Assembly: GCA_013397795.1 (NCBI GenBank)
Contig: VZTJ01000300.1
Location: 1,165,378-1,229,377, forward strand
Reading direction: 5' to 3'
Source of the DNA: Orthonyx spaldingii
Lineage: Eukaryota; Chordata; Aves; Passeriformes; Orthonychidae
Length of the DNA stretch: 64,000 nt
Shown: piece by piece, positions 13,001-25,104 of the stretch
Layout of the letters: every line of letters begins with the position of its first letter
How positions within the stretch are numbered: position 1 is the stretch's first letter
The notes under the pieces: generated by a model
Told to the model about the DNA's origin: nothing
The model's database searches: none
What the model saw: only the letters and a program-made list of their open reading frames with translations
Made by a program: the position numbers and the translations under genes

Positions 13001-16000
13001 AAATTTATGCTCCTTTTCTGCAGGAAGATGTCCTTCAAATGAATTGCAGGACTCATGAAACTGGATTAGTAATGTCATAAATCACACACCTGCCAAAATA
13101 ACAGCATAAAAAGTGAGACTAAATATAACCTACATCTGATTTGAATAGATACAATCTATATTTAACAATTTGTTATAACTCAAATATTAGCAGACACTTA
13201 TTCAAATATCAACATAAATCACAGCATTAGTTTTAATTTTCCTATAGTTAATTGTTTTAAAAACAACCTTTAAGCTTTTGCAATGCCCTCATTTATGATT
13301 TAATAAGTTTTGAATTTGCATAAAGAAGAAGCTTGCATATTTATGCTTCACAAATATTCTGCCAGTGCTTCAACTTTTTTCCTCCAAACCAAATAGTAAC
13401 AAATTCCTAGTTTACATTTCTCAAATTATCAACTAAATGCTTCGCAAACCGGGACCATTTCTAGGATCATCCTTTAAACTGCAGGATTTAATACAAACCA
13501 AAATTTCCTTCATGTATACTGGAAAGAACAATAGTTCTCTATAGGCTGAATTTCTAAGATTCAAACTTAGTTTCCGTATTTAAGTTCAAAACTACTGTAT
13601 TAAGAGCATAAACTCACAGTGTTCAGGGTGATTTTGTGACCTACGTTTTATTGCATAACCTGGACTCTCTCAACGCCCCAAGAAAATCTCAGAAAACCTC
13701 CAGACACATCCCTTTAAGGATTTTAAAAAAGGAACAAGGAGGTATCCAGGCACCTTCAGTTCCAAGAGAATCTGAGTGTAAATCTTGGGAAGCACACTTC
13801 TAAACAAAGATCTGTGATAATTCTTTAATTTAATGCTGTAAGTAGATTAGGCAAGTGTTGAGGCAGAAATGGTACCAGAAAGAAGAACCAAACAGAATTC
13901 TGAACAATCACCATTCATGAAACCAACTCAGTGTACCTTTATACCAACAGACAAAATTTTGTTTCAGAATACACACAAATTCCCCTAAAACAACTGAAAT
14001 GATGCATAATGTTCCAAAAATAAAGGAACAAACTACCACTTCATGCTGAAGTCCTCAGAATAATGAAAATACAAAATATTTTACATCTGAATCTCTAGTT
14101 ACACTAGACTTTTTTCTTTCTTCATAATGAATAATGTGTTAGAAAACAGTAGTTAAGAAAAAAGCAATGCAGAACTTGCTGTAACTGGTTCTGCCACCCA
14201 AATATCAATGTCATTAGAAGAACTACAATTACATTTCTGTGAATAAGAGCCTGAAATACCAGAAAGCACAAAGTAAACAAGAAGAAATATTCAAAGTTTC
14301 AGTCAGAATTAATTAGAAAAGTAAGTAGTCCACACTAGAGCTACTGCTTTGCACCATACACAGTTTATACTTTTGCCTCCTTTTAAGGACACTTAATAGA
14401 TAACATTATCATAATGCTCACATTTTTCCTCACAGTTTCCTCTTTCCTGACAGAATGATTTATAATGAATTGTTGCAATCAGCCACCCGTTCATCTGATT
14501 ACACCCTTTCCAGCAAGTGTAACCCGAGCCACACTTGGAATGCGCACAGAGACCTGAGGAGCCCCAGGTGACACAGATGCCTAAAGAAGGCAATACCCAG
14601 TGAGACTCAAGAGAGGTGAAACCAGCACTGCACCACTGCCAACAGTTTCACAAGAGCTCCGTTTAACACCAGGGCAGCATCAGCACACACAGCTCCACAG
14701 CTGGTCCTGCAGGTCACCGGGGAGCCACGTGCAGGAGTGTGTCCATCTCCTGGTCACACAAGTGGCTCTTCATTTCCAATTCAGATAGGACAAAACAGGG
14801 GAGAGAGAAAAAAATAATGAATAAAAGGGGACTAAACAGAGTGAGGGAAAAAAGGGTGACTGGCAGGAAAGCAAGAGGTAGGAGATGAGGAAGAGCAAAG
14901 AGATTTGCCATATTAGAGGCTTTTTGTAAGAGATGTGTTCCTACCAGCTCCACTTTTCCAAGGAAGCAACTGAGGAAAATCGTGCAACACCACAAGGAAC
15001 CGCAACACCAGCGCACACCTTAATCAACATCTCTCACCGCTTCATGCTTCTGTCTTCTGGACAAAAGTTAGACATGATGACCTTGCAACTTGTCTCATCT
15101 TTAACAGTTTTCCTATCATTTTGTCTTCTCAAATAGCACTTGTACTTAAGATTTATTCCCTGCAAGCTAAGCCCTTTTTTCAAGTCCAATCTTGCTTAAT
15201 GAGTTACTTTTTATTATGGGAAGCTTTTTTATGCGTTGTTTGTTCTGTCAAGCCCAAATAACTGCTGACATTCTAATAATGAGGCCCCTTAGAAGAAAAA
15301 AAAAGGTCTTTTGCTTAAAAGCAATCTTTTCATTTGCCTATAAAGCAATTATATATATATCATGTTTAAATAATTTTAATATAAAAATAGCTTGCCCACA
15401 GTTTAAATATTGCAGAGGATAAAATACATAAAACTGTCCTCTTCAGATTTTAATCATTCCCTCTCTTACTTAAATCTGAATTAAATATATTCCTACAGCA
15501 CCAGCTTACTTTAGTAGTTCTTCCCAAGCCCTGAAGAAGGAATTATCCTTCTAAAAACCAGAGACCAATCTCCCTCTCCTGACATGAAAGCTACATTTTG
15601 TTGTAGCCATACATAAAAATCAAATTCTACGGGGAAACAGCTTCCAAGGCCAGCTTGAATTTAGCACACCATGTTCTTGCATATATTTTGTCCATTTAGT
15701 CAGAAACTCTGCCCTCCCTTTTCTCCTCCTCTTCTCCCTACAGAGGAAAGGCAACAGCTCTGAACCAACAAAGAACATAAAATACAGGAAGTTTTGCTCA
15801 ACTGATTTAGTTATTCCAAGAAAAATACAACTGTAAATCCCTCTCATACACATGCCTACTGCTGAATATTCAGAACAGCAATATTAAATAGCTACTAACA
15901 ACTATTTGCGTTTTGGTTTTAATTCTCTATTTTTTGCTTCTTACATGCTTTTAAATAGTTAGTCAGCATTTCAATGAAGTCTGTATTTAATAATTTTCAG

Positions 16001-19000
16001 ATAACAAACAAGTAAACATTGCAATATAATTTTTGTTACTCTTGATTACTATTTGCCTGGGCACATTATTTCTCATAAGATTTTAATTTAGGCAAACTTG
16101 TCAAATTATGCTACAAACAAAACTCAGTAAATTTGTTTCTTTAAATGCATTCAGTGTCCTTTAGCATTGCACAACATGGAAGTGATCAAGATTTATTCCT
16201 CTGTCTAAAATACAGCAGCTTTCTTTTTTTTTTTTAATTTAAGGAATGGATTCTGATAAAAGGCAACATTTGAAGTGGGCAGTGGCTCCCTCTTTAAAAG
16301 AAAAGCAGTGGCTTAATGCTGCAAAATCTCTTCCCTTTCCACAGATAAGCCCTGCCCATTTGTTGCTTAGTTTCAGTTATAGTAGCTTACTTAGGCTATT
16401 GCTATGACTGGATGGAATTTGCATTAACTGCATTCAGAATCAACTGCACACATGCAATTGACTCATCTTGAAGTCACAAAATTACAAGTTTTCACTATCA
16501 CAACTGGATAGCTATGTTGTCCCCCCTTTTCTTTATTAGCAGACATAAAAGGTACAATAGCGTGTGCAATTCCAAGGCTTTTGCTGTGAATGTGGTTTCC
16601 ACCGACCTTGCTGGAAAGTAGGAATTCCAGTATTACACAGGGATGCCAAAGGTTGATATTGGTTAGGACAAAGGGCAATCTTACTAAGGTATCACAGTCC
16701 ACCAGCAAAACTCCAAACACATCACAAAAGCACAGTAATTGCTCCACAGCTGGGACAGGGTTGGGTTTTGTATTATCTCACATCTCCATATGAAGAAAAA
16801 GATGTAACTCCTCCTACTCAAAACTGCATTTGAACGTACATTTTGAGGCAAACAAAAACAATGCCTGTTTCCTAACATGGCTACAATCTGCTGATATCCC
16901 AGCAGAGCTGAAAGCTCTGGCTTCCCCCATAAAACATGTCTAGGATACCAGATGTCTTCTCTTGGCCAAAGAAATACTCACAAGACTACGTTCTTGTCTA
17001 GCAGCCTAAAGCAATGAGAGATAGCAAATGTTCTTACAATAAACAGCTCTTGCCATACCAGGGTAACTGGGGGAAAGACATGAGTGCAGCCTTTGTTCTT
17101 AATCTCTACTGATTAGGTTTATGAAAATCCAACATGGTAAGACTATTTTGAAAGACTTTTGAACAGACTTCCTTCTACACCATATGACATACAAAGAAAA
17201 CATTACACCACGAAGCAGGTGAAAAAATGCAAGCTACGTGGCTGATGCCATTCTAGCCAGAGTGATGGCAAGTTTATCTGCAGGCTTACTTTGGCTACCA
17301 TTTAAAGTTTAACACCAAATTTGCATTTGCTGCTACACATCTTGACACGAATTATAAATGGTCATATTTTCTCTGAATTTCTATATCAAATACCAAATCT
17401 GCAATAGAACAAAGAGGATAAATTACTCAAAAGTGTTTTTCAATCATGTGGAGCATTTTCTACAACTAAGATCTAGATCAGATCTCTTTCACTGTGCCCT
17501 TATAAAAGAAAAAACTAGGTATTTTTTTATCACACTCAAAATAAATTCATCCGTAAATTGTGTTCAAATACAGAAAGCTCCCAAGAAACACCAACCCTGC
17601 ATTACATGGATACAAAAAATTAATTACAATATGGCTCAAAAAACACAGTCCCCAAGCTGAACTCCCGATTTATGCAATGCAGTAATTCACTGCCAACCAA
17701 GAGGCCATGCCACCCCGAGTGATCCAGTTTTGGAGACAGCATCTTGGTCATCTCCAAGAAAACAATGGCCTGAGCAATCTTAGAAAACCATAAATGAAAA
17801 AAACACTGACTGTGCATTCCTCCAGAACAGGCTACCATCAATACTTCAGACCACATTTCCCCAGAAATCTTATTCCAAAACTATTATTCTTTATGGATAA
17901 CAGAAAGCACAATCCATTGTGAATACCAGGCAATCCCAACAACAACTCTGATCTGTGGAAAATTAGTTTTATCTACAAAAAAAGACAAGAAGTTTCCAGA
18001 AGAGAGAGCTTTTCCAGAACTCTGCTCTGGACCAGAACTTTTATGCCATCCCAAAAGCAAGCCACAGTAGATTTAATGTCTCTGTCAAGATGTAAGTTTA
18101 GCATAATGCATACCAACCTTCCCACTCCACAGAGATCACAAACCAATCATGATCACAAACCAGTAACAATAAACAGTAGTCCCACTGCCTATTTATCTTA
18201 CTGGGAAAAATTCACTCACCAGAATATGACAACTAGAGTGCAATGAAGACTCTAATTCAGCCCTGTCTCTCTAAGGTACGTTACTCCCCAAACAAAAATG
18301 GATGTATGTTACTATTCTGAAAGAAAAATTCTGCACTGAGGATGAGCTCTGAAAGGACTGCAGGAATACCAATTTTACATTTTACAGTTATCAGGGGTTG
18401 TAGACAATGTAAGGAATTTTTCTTTTTAGGTACTGAAACAGAGTTGCAAAGTCAGAATGACTTGGTCATTAAAAGAAGTAAGTCCACTCAATTTTACATA
18501 CATAAAACAAGATCTTAATAAGCTCAGTTCCATATAACAGAAACCAATTATCTTATCTGAAACTTATTAAATACAGACTTCATTGAAATCCTGAACAACT
18601 ATTTAAAAACATGTAAGAAACAAAAAGGAGAGAATTAAAACCAAAATGCAGATAAGCAACAGGGATACCAAAAGTTCAGGAACTTTGATCTACCTCTTTT
18701 CACTATGGAGGACTTGGAAACCACTGACGAGACCTTGATTCTTGTCCAGAAGGTCACTGAGAAAACAGGAATTGGGTTGTGGCTCAGGACATTCTGATCT
18801 TAAGGAGCAGGAGTGAAAAGCTGTGAGCTTGACTAGGCACCTAACACACGGGTGGGGAGAGAAGGCTTTCACATCAGCTGTCATTTACTGAATCTCTCTT
18901 GTCTAATTTCCAGCTTATTCATGCCTTTTATCACAAAACATGGCCAGAAAAAGAGAAGAGAAAGGTTACTAGACTTCAGCATCCACTAAAGTTAGGCCAA

Positions 19001-19325
19001 AAGACAACCAACCATGAGGAGTCACTGTGGGTGACATCTCAAGGGCTAACTCTGGCACCCTTGAGGAGAGATCCTCAGTAGTGCTACAGAGATACAAATA
19101 CAGGAATTTATTTCAAGAAACACACAAAACAGTATTTAAATGAACACTATGCAGAATCACCCTTGCTTCTACTCACAAGTGATCATCACTGCAGCCTTAC
19201 CAAACTAACCCATACCACTGTCTATGCTGCAGTTTATGATGATTGTCAGATTCATTCTCTAGATCTGAGTATGTTAATAATTAACTTATTCTCTTCTTCT
19301 TCTCTTCGTATGTCTTTACCGAAAG
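7044..19325. other. Intron-like or intergenic DNA, no gene recognised
   Basis: Twelve kilobases of AT-rich unique sequence. There is a T12 run at 16224-16235 and a short direct repeat of GATCACAAACCA at 18134 and 18151. Between about 9440 and 10340 all three minus-strand frames contain moderately long open runs, but they are separated by stops. Plus-strand exon-like signals occur at 7879-7921 and 10940-10982 (see findings). No repeat family, RNA gene or promoter is identifiable. Confidence 0.5.
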
Positions 19326-19432
19326 ATGAGTAATAGCACAAAACTCCTACCTCCCATTTCCACTCCCTCTGTTATTGCTGAAGGAACTTCAGATTTAGAC
19401 ACAATAAACAGAGATTACATTCCTGTACTAAG
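19326..19432 (+). other. Candidate internal coding exon (unproven)
   Basis: A 107-base open segment is flanked by a long pyrimidine tract ending CTTTACCGAAAG and a good donor, CTAAG/GTGAGC. Only one frame is open. It starts MSNSTKLLPP, ends RDYIPVL plus two bases, and has a plausible mixed composition without low-complexity bias. I do not recognise the protein. If real, it would be an internal exon entering in phase 0 and leaving in phase 2. The ATG at its first base could be coincidental. Random AT-rich DNA stays open this long in perhaps a tenth of cases, and pseudo-exons are common in introns, so this is a lead only. Confidence 0.25.
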
Positions 19433-22400
19433 GTGAGCCAGAAACCTGAGCTCTTTCAGCCACAGAACTAGTGTAACACATTCCCTCTAATTATTATGCA
19501 ATATTACAGTCTTCTACAGCAGGAAGAGTAATTTCATGCTTAGAATCCAGCCCATTCACTAGAAAACTGTTATACAGCACTTTCAGAAGGAAAGATTTTT
19601 AATAAAATTGAGTCAAAAAGATAAAATAAGAAGCTTGTACAATTTAGCTTTACCACAACACTGGCATTTATGACCTTTTCACACGTGCACATTTTGTGTG
19701 AATTGTCTTAGAAGCAAAATATCAGTAAGTACTTCTGTTTATTTACCTTATGTAATTATACATGAAAAGACTTAAATTCATTAATGTTTTAGAAATCTGT
19801 ATAATGTCCTTTTCTCAACACTGTCGATATCTGGTTCCCACTAAATGACAGAAATATCTAAATACATAACTCACTTTAAAAAATCTCCAAGGTTACAACT
19901 TCATTTTTCCAGTTAGAAAAACTCTGAAAAGATTTAGTATGTTTAGAAATAAAAAATATTTGCTTTAAATAAACATGAACTTAGCTGTAAGGTCAGTCAC
20001 ATAACATTTTAAAATTGTATTTATGGTTTTCAGCTTCTTAACTCTCCAATTCCATATTTTTTTTCCGAGAACAAAGAAATGGAAAAAAAAGATCAGTTAA
20101 CACAATCATCATGCTACAGCTCTATATGCAACTGCATTAAAGGTAGAACTTAAAACACGATATACCTGCATGACACCTGGTAGAATGGATATCCTGGTAG
20201 AGGAAGAGAGTTTGAAAATCCAGACTGGCTCGACATTGCCTTCAGGTATTGTATCCACTTAAATCTCTTCTATATTCCATATGTTAATTCCTTACTAAAA
20301 AAATATGTGTGTAGGTATCCATTTGTACCTTTGTTCAGAGCTAACTAAAAAGAAACCAAGTGCATATCCGAAGGTCTCGAGGATTCTGCCTGCATTTCAA
20401 ACTGCTTCCTCAGTAGTGAAATTACTAAAAGCCAACACCCTCATGACATCACATACTACAAAATCATAAACACGCAATTGTCTCAGTGAGGCAAGGACAG
20501 CCAGTCGGTTTGGACTCGACAGAGATCCCTGCACCGCATTCTTCTTGCAAACACAGTGCCTTTCAGGCAGAGACCTGCTGCCTGGAACAGCAGCCCTGCT
20601 CTGGCAGGCAGCCAGCAACCAGCACAACTTATTGCCAATGCCGCAAATCCCTCCGATCGGCTAATGAAGAGCCACACTGCAGGTGAAGCATCGTTCTAGC
20701 CCTTCGCAAGAATTTCCTTCCGAATGCACGGGATCCATGACCTTGAACTTGGTGACAAAAACATCATCTTAACATTTCAGTTAACTGCACACTGCATACT
20801 GCTGTTTTATAAGCAAGATCAGATTGCATTGCACACCACAGTAGCATGAAAAATCATACTGAGCTTCCCCTGCTTAAGAAGAATCCTCTAATTCTACACC
20901 CCCAACTATGGGAAAAGTAAGAGGGAAGGATAGGAGATGGAATCTTAAACCACATTATTTAAGCTACTGAATATAGATATAAAATTATGTGCATGCCTTC
21001 CTGCAGTATTTTACTACTGCTTAAATCAAAGAAATATCAAAAGCAAGATTTCTTTTGATATACAGTACAATGGTAAGTTACATTAAAGTTATTTGGGCAT
21101 GCCTTCCTCAAGAGAGAAAAAGACTACTGGAAAGCAGGAAGAATAGTCACAGTATTGCCCAGTGGCATGACTAATGTCAAATAGACTTAAATGATTATCT
21201 GCCTACATTACTCTTAAGGAAGGTGCACAGTGCCCTCACACATCGATTTCCTTAATTTAAGCAAAATTCTAAATAAAAGCAATTTTTTTATTATTTCATT
21301 ACCGATGCTAGCTGCACTGGAAAACATTTAAATGTTGAGTTAATACCTCTACCCCATGACATACTATTTACTCTCATATTTGCATTCTGTCTTGCAGTTT
21401 TGGAAAAAGAATAACCAGTTTCACTTGGTTTATCCCAAGTTTATAATCGACATCATCATAAGAAAAACAGTACAAAACTTTGTCACTATCCTAGGTACCT
21501 TTTAAAGTATGACTTAAAATACATAGGTCTATACATGGGGCTCCAATTCCTGAAGTCCCATAAAAATGCCAGGATAACAAAGTGAGCACAGTCTACCCAG
21601 AAAAGTTTTGGGATTTCTTTTTATTTGCTTAACTGATATGTCTAGAAAAACAAAAAAGCTTCTGGGTGCGTCATTTTGCATAAATTTTTATATCTCTCCT
21701 GGCTGTAAAGAAAGAGCTTGAAAAGGTAATTTAAGCACAAATAATATTGCGGTATCAGCTGAAATTTTACAAACAGACTTGAAAAAGAATCATCTCATGT
21801 TTAGTATGGAGCAATCACTCCAAAACTCACGACTCTCAAAAACCACTCGGCGAACACCAAAAAAGTTGTGTGCATGTCAGAGGAAGAGAAAACTCTACCA
21901 AACCCACCCAAGTCCCCTTTGCCTGATCAGGGATGTTAGGATAAGTACTGGTAACTTTCATCCCCATGGCCACAGCTGCTGGGGAGTGTGCCAATCGTTC
22001 CCTGCACTGCTGTGGTTGGTCCTGAGAAGTCACCTTGTGCGCACGTCCCTGAAACACTTGCACTTTTATTCTGTGTATTGACTCATCTTCTGTTTGGTGT
22101 CTTCTCGACACTGATAATGGCAGCATTAGCACATTTGTGCAGTAACTCTCATCTCAGAATAACTCTTCCTGGTCCCAACCAGGATTTAGGATGTTTCCAT
22201 TGGATTTGCCAGCTGAAAAAGAACGTTAGTGTCAAGTCGGCAGATTACAGGCTTAAAAATTAGGAGTCTTAGGGATTGCCAGTGGCTTGCCATGACATTT
22301 TGCAAAAATCACGTAGTCCCTTAATGCCTAGGCTTATCCACATAATGAGGAAAATACTGCCTGACAGCAAAGGAATGATATGAGGTTAATTTTTTTTTGT

Positions 22401-24320
22401 AATTAAGTATTGAAATCCTCTGATTAAAGATTTATGAAGGGATAAAACAGCTGTAGCATTTGAGGGAAAAGATGTGTGGGAATATTCGGAATAGAGCTTT
22501 TTTTTGTCTCCTGCTCCTAGCTCTAACACAACAGAATTATTGCTCTGAAATTTCAATTTAAATATAAAAGCCATTTAAATTTTAAAATATGGCGGAAAGT
22601 GCAGTTTTTAAATGGGTGGACAGCATTCCACAGCATTTAAAGATGGAGATAAATGAGATGACAGTAGGCAGACAAAAACTGTATTTAGGGTGATCTTTAC
22701 AGAAGTAGAATCCTTCACTGGTAGATATCATACCAGTTCAGTCATTTGGAAAAGGAAAGGGAAAGTGTGGCTTAAGACAGAGAAAAGGGAAAGAGAAAAT
22801 CTCATTAGGACCAAAGAGAAAGCCCAACACAATGAAACTCAACATTTAACAAGTGCCCCTTTTATTTCGTTCCACAAGCAGGCTGGATTGCAGAACACAA
22901 CTACTTCTGGGATCCAGACATAACTTGCCAGACACCACCTCCACTGAAAGAGACAAGTGGGTTTCATTCCAACTGCAGTCATGTCTGTTGGAAATTTACT
23001 TCCGTGTTTTGGAGCCAACGAGCTCACTTAAAATAACCACATTAGTATAGTTTGGCATAGTGTGCCATGTAACACTTATTATTCTACTGGAACAAAATTA
23101 AACAAAGAAAGTAAGTTTGAGACACAAACACTGTGTGCTCCAGAATTTACAGTGACCTTAGTACTGAAGGAAGTGACCTGTTAGAGCACTTAATTCTGCT
23201 ACTTGAAAAGGTATTAAATACTTAACTGAGATCTAACTTCACTTCAAAAAGCAAGGACAGGCTCAAAGACTGGTAAAGAACAAGTTCATGACCATTTTGT
23301 ATTTCAACCAAGCAGCATCCTTGGTAAACTAATAGAAAATTTGTTTAAAGTCAAGTCAGGCCAAAGAAGAAATACAAACTAACCTCACTACCAGAACCTA
23401 AATCAATTTCATCAAGTTTAGAACTGAGAGCAGGCATACTGTAGACAATTATGTGATTGTATATCAAAATGCATATAAAATGTTCAATATTCATAAAAAT
23501 AGAATGAAGTGTCACAAAGAAATTATTGTAACATCAATACCATAACGCAGTAATTTACTCCCATCTAAAGTGTTGTATTTGATATTTTCACTGCCTGCTG
23601 GATTAGTCTCTAATAAATTAGACAGTGAATTAGAAAGAAAACAAGAAAGCTAAGAAAAAAATACATGCAGTTTGGAAACAACAGTATTGTTCACAAAGAA
23701 AATATTACAAAGATATTCAATATAATGAGCAGTACTTAGATGACATAACCATAACAGAAAGTCTTTCCCTCCTTTCTGTACAAAATAAAAGAATAAATTA
23801 ATATTCAACAATACTGAAGAATAATGGCAAATTTGCAACTGAAGAAAGACACTATCACTGAAAATTCAAAAAACATCCAGAGTTAAAGACTAACTGGATA
23901 TTTATATAGGGAAAAACAAACAAACAAAATTCCCAAAACCCAAATAAACAACCAACCCAGAAGTGGTGCCTGGAAGGAAAGAGGACTTGTAAACAACATC
24001 AGTACCTAACCTCACTGCTGATGGATCTCTCTCTTACTCTTTCCTGAGGCAGACTAGTTGGTTAAATGATAACGCATAATCTCCGCTGCACTCCTAAATT
24101 TGGTCAAACATCTCAACTAAATATTTTTTCTTTTGCTAATAAGTGTTAATAACCTGTAGAGTTCAAGTCTTATGTGGATACCAAGGAAAAAGTTGATCTC
24201 TCTCTCTTCTGTTTCTTCCCTTTTTTTATTTTTAAAATTTCCCCAGTGCTTTTTCATTTGCCTTTCAGTGCCTAACATGGGGCCCAAGTGCAAATTTAAA
24301 ACTCCTCCAAAAGGAGATTT
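19433..24320. other. Intron-like or intergenic DNA with a slightly GC-richer patch
   Basis: Mostly AT-rich unique sequence. A patch at about 20480-20740 is richer in G+C and holds several CpGs, but it is too short and weak for a CpG island. Overlapping open frames on both strands there are short. Exon-like plus-strand segments at 20184-20245 and 21007-21072 are treated as findings. Confidence 0.5.
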
Positions 24321-24508
24321 CACATAGAATGTCTTGGATTGGAAGGGACTTTAAAGATTAACCCCCCCTGCCACAGATAGGGATACCTTCCACTAGATCA
24401 GTTTGTTCAGACCCCCATGCAGACTGGTCTTGAACACTTAAAGGGACGAGGCATTCACAGCTACTTTGGGCTGTGCCAGTGTCTCACCCCCCTCACAGTG
24501 AAGAATGG
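24321..24508 (-). mobile_element. Short, diverged CR1 LINE fragment
   Basis: Minus-strand CR1 3' end related to the copy at 235-696. It has CACATAGAATGTCTTGG, then TTGGAAGGGACTTTAAAGAT and a CCCCCTGCCACAGATAGGGA block in place of the usual GGGCAGGGA. GGTCTTGAACACTTAAAGGG and CACCCCCCTCACAGTGAAGAA follow, and the match then stops. It has many substitutions and a small deletion, so it is older or less constrained than its neighbour 270 bases away. Confidence 0.85.
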
Positions 24509-24776
24509 AAAGGAAAAGATGAAGACATCCTTTGTAAGGTAAAATGCCAACTCACTCCCCTCTCTGCAATCACACAAGCTGACAAGACTGATGGAACTCC
24601 ATAAAGTAGAAATAATAAGGGCCTTGAAGTATAAAGCATCTGAAATTTACGGAATTTATTTCCATTAAGAATTTGTCCTTCAAGGAATAGTGAAGTAAAA
24701 GTAACAGCAAAGCATAGCAGTAGGCTATATTTTAGGTACAGACACATTTCTGCATCCAGAAGCTTTATCTTAAGGT
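24509..24776. other. Unique spacer between two CR1 copies
   Basis: About 270 bases of unrecognised DNA. A donor-like AAG/GTAAAA follows 24538 on the plus strand. Confidence 0.5.
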
Positions 24777-25104
24777 CACAGAATCACAGAATCATTGAAG
24801 TTAGAGAAGGCCTCCAAGATCAGAGCCCAACCTTGGACAAAACACCACCTTGTCAACTAAACCATGACACTCAGTTTCACGTCCATGAACACCCCCAAGG
24901 ACACTGACTCTACCACTTCCCTGGGCAGTCTGTTTCAATGCCTGACAACCCTTTCAGTGAAAAAATTCTTCCTGATGTCCCACCTGAACCTCCTCTGGTG
25001 CAGCTTCAGGCCATTTCTTCTTGTCCTGGCACTAGTTTCCTGGGAGAAGAGACCAATCCCCACCTGGCTACAGCCTCCTTTCAGGAAGTTGTAGAGAGCA
25101 ATAA
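24777..25104 (-). mobile_element. CR1 LINE fragment (3' end, 5'-truncated)
   Basis: Minus-strand CR1 of the same general subfamily as the copy at 5841-6222. The tail octamer is seen twice (CACAGAATCACAGAATCA). After it come GTCAACTAAACCATGACAC, CTTCCCTGGGCAGTCTGTTT, CAACCCTTTCAGTGAAAAAA, TTCCTGATGTCCCACCTGAA, GGAGAAGAGACCAATCCCCA and TACAGCCTCCTTTCAGGAAG, ending GTTGTAGAGAGCAATAA. Together with 24321-24508 it forms a tight pair of same-direction but different-subfamily insertions. They are therefore independent events, not one split element. Confidence 0.94.

Noticed and set aside
20166..20257. Minus-strand 92-nt segment open in two frames with a CAG/GTATAT donor
   Set aside because: The acceptor lacks a pyrimidine tract, and the segment overlaps a better-phased plus-strand candidate at 20184-20245, so it is likely its shadow or chance.
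23389..23649. Two minus-strand exon-like segments (23389-23423 and 23559-23649)
   Set aside because: Their phases do not fit each other, the donors are weak or short, and they lie only about 140 bases apart.
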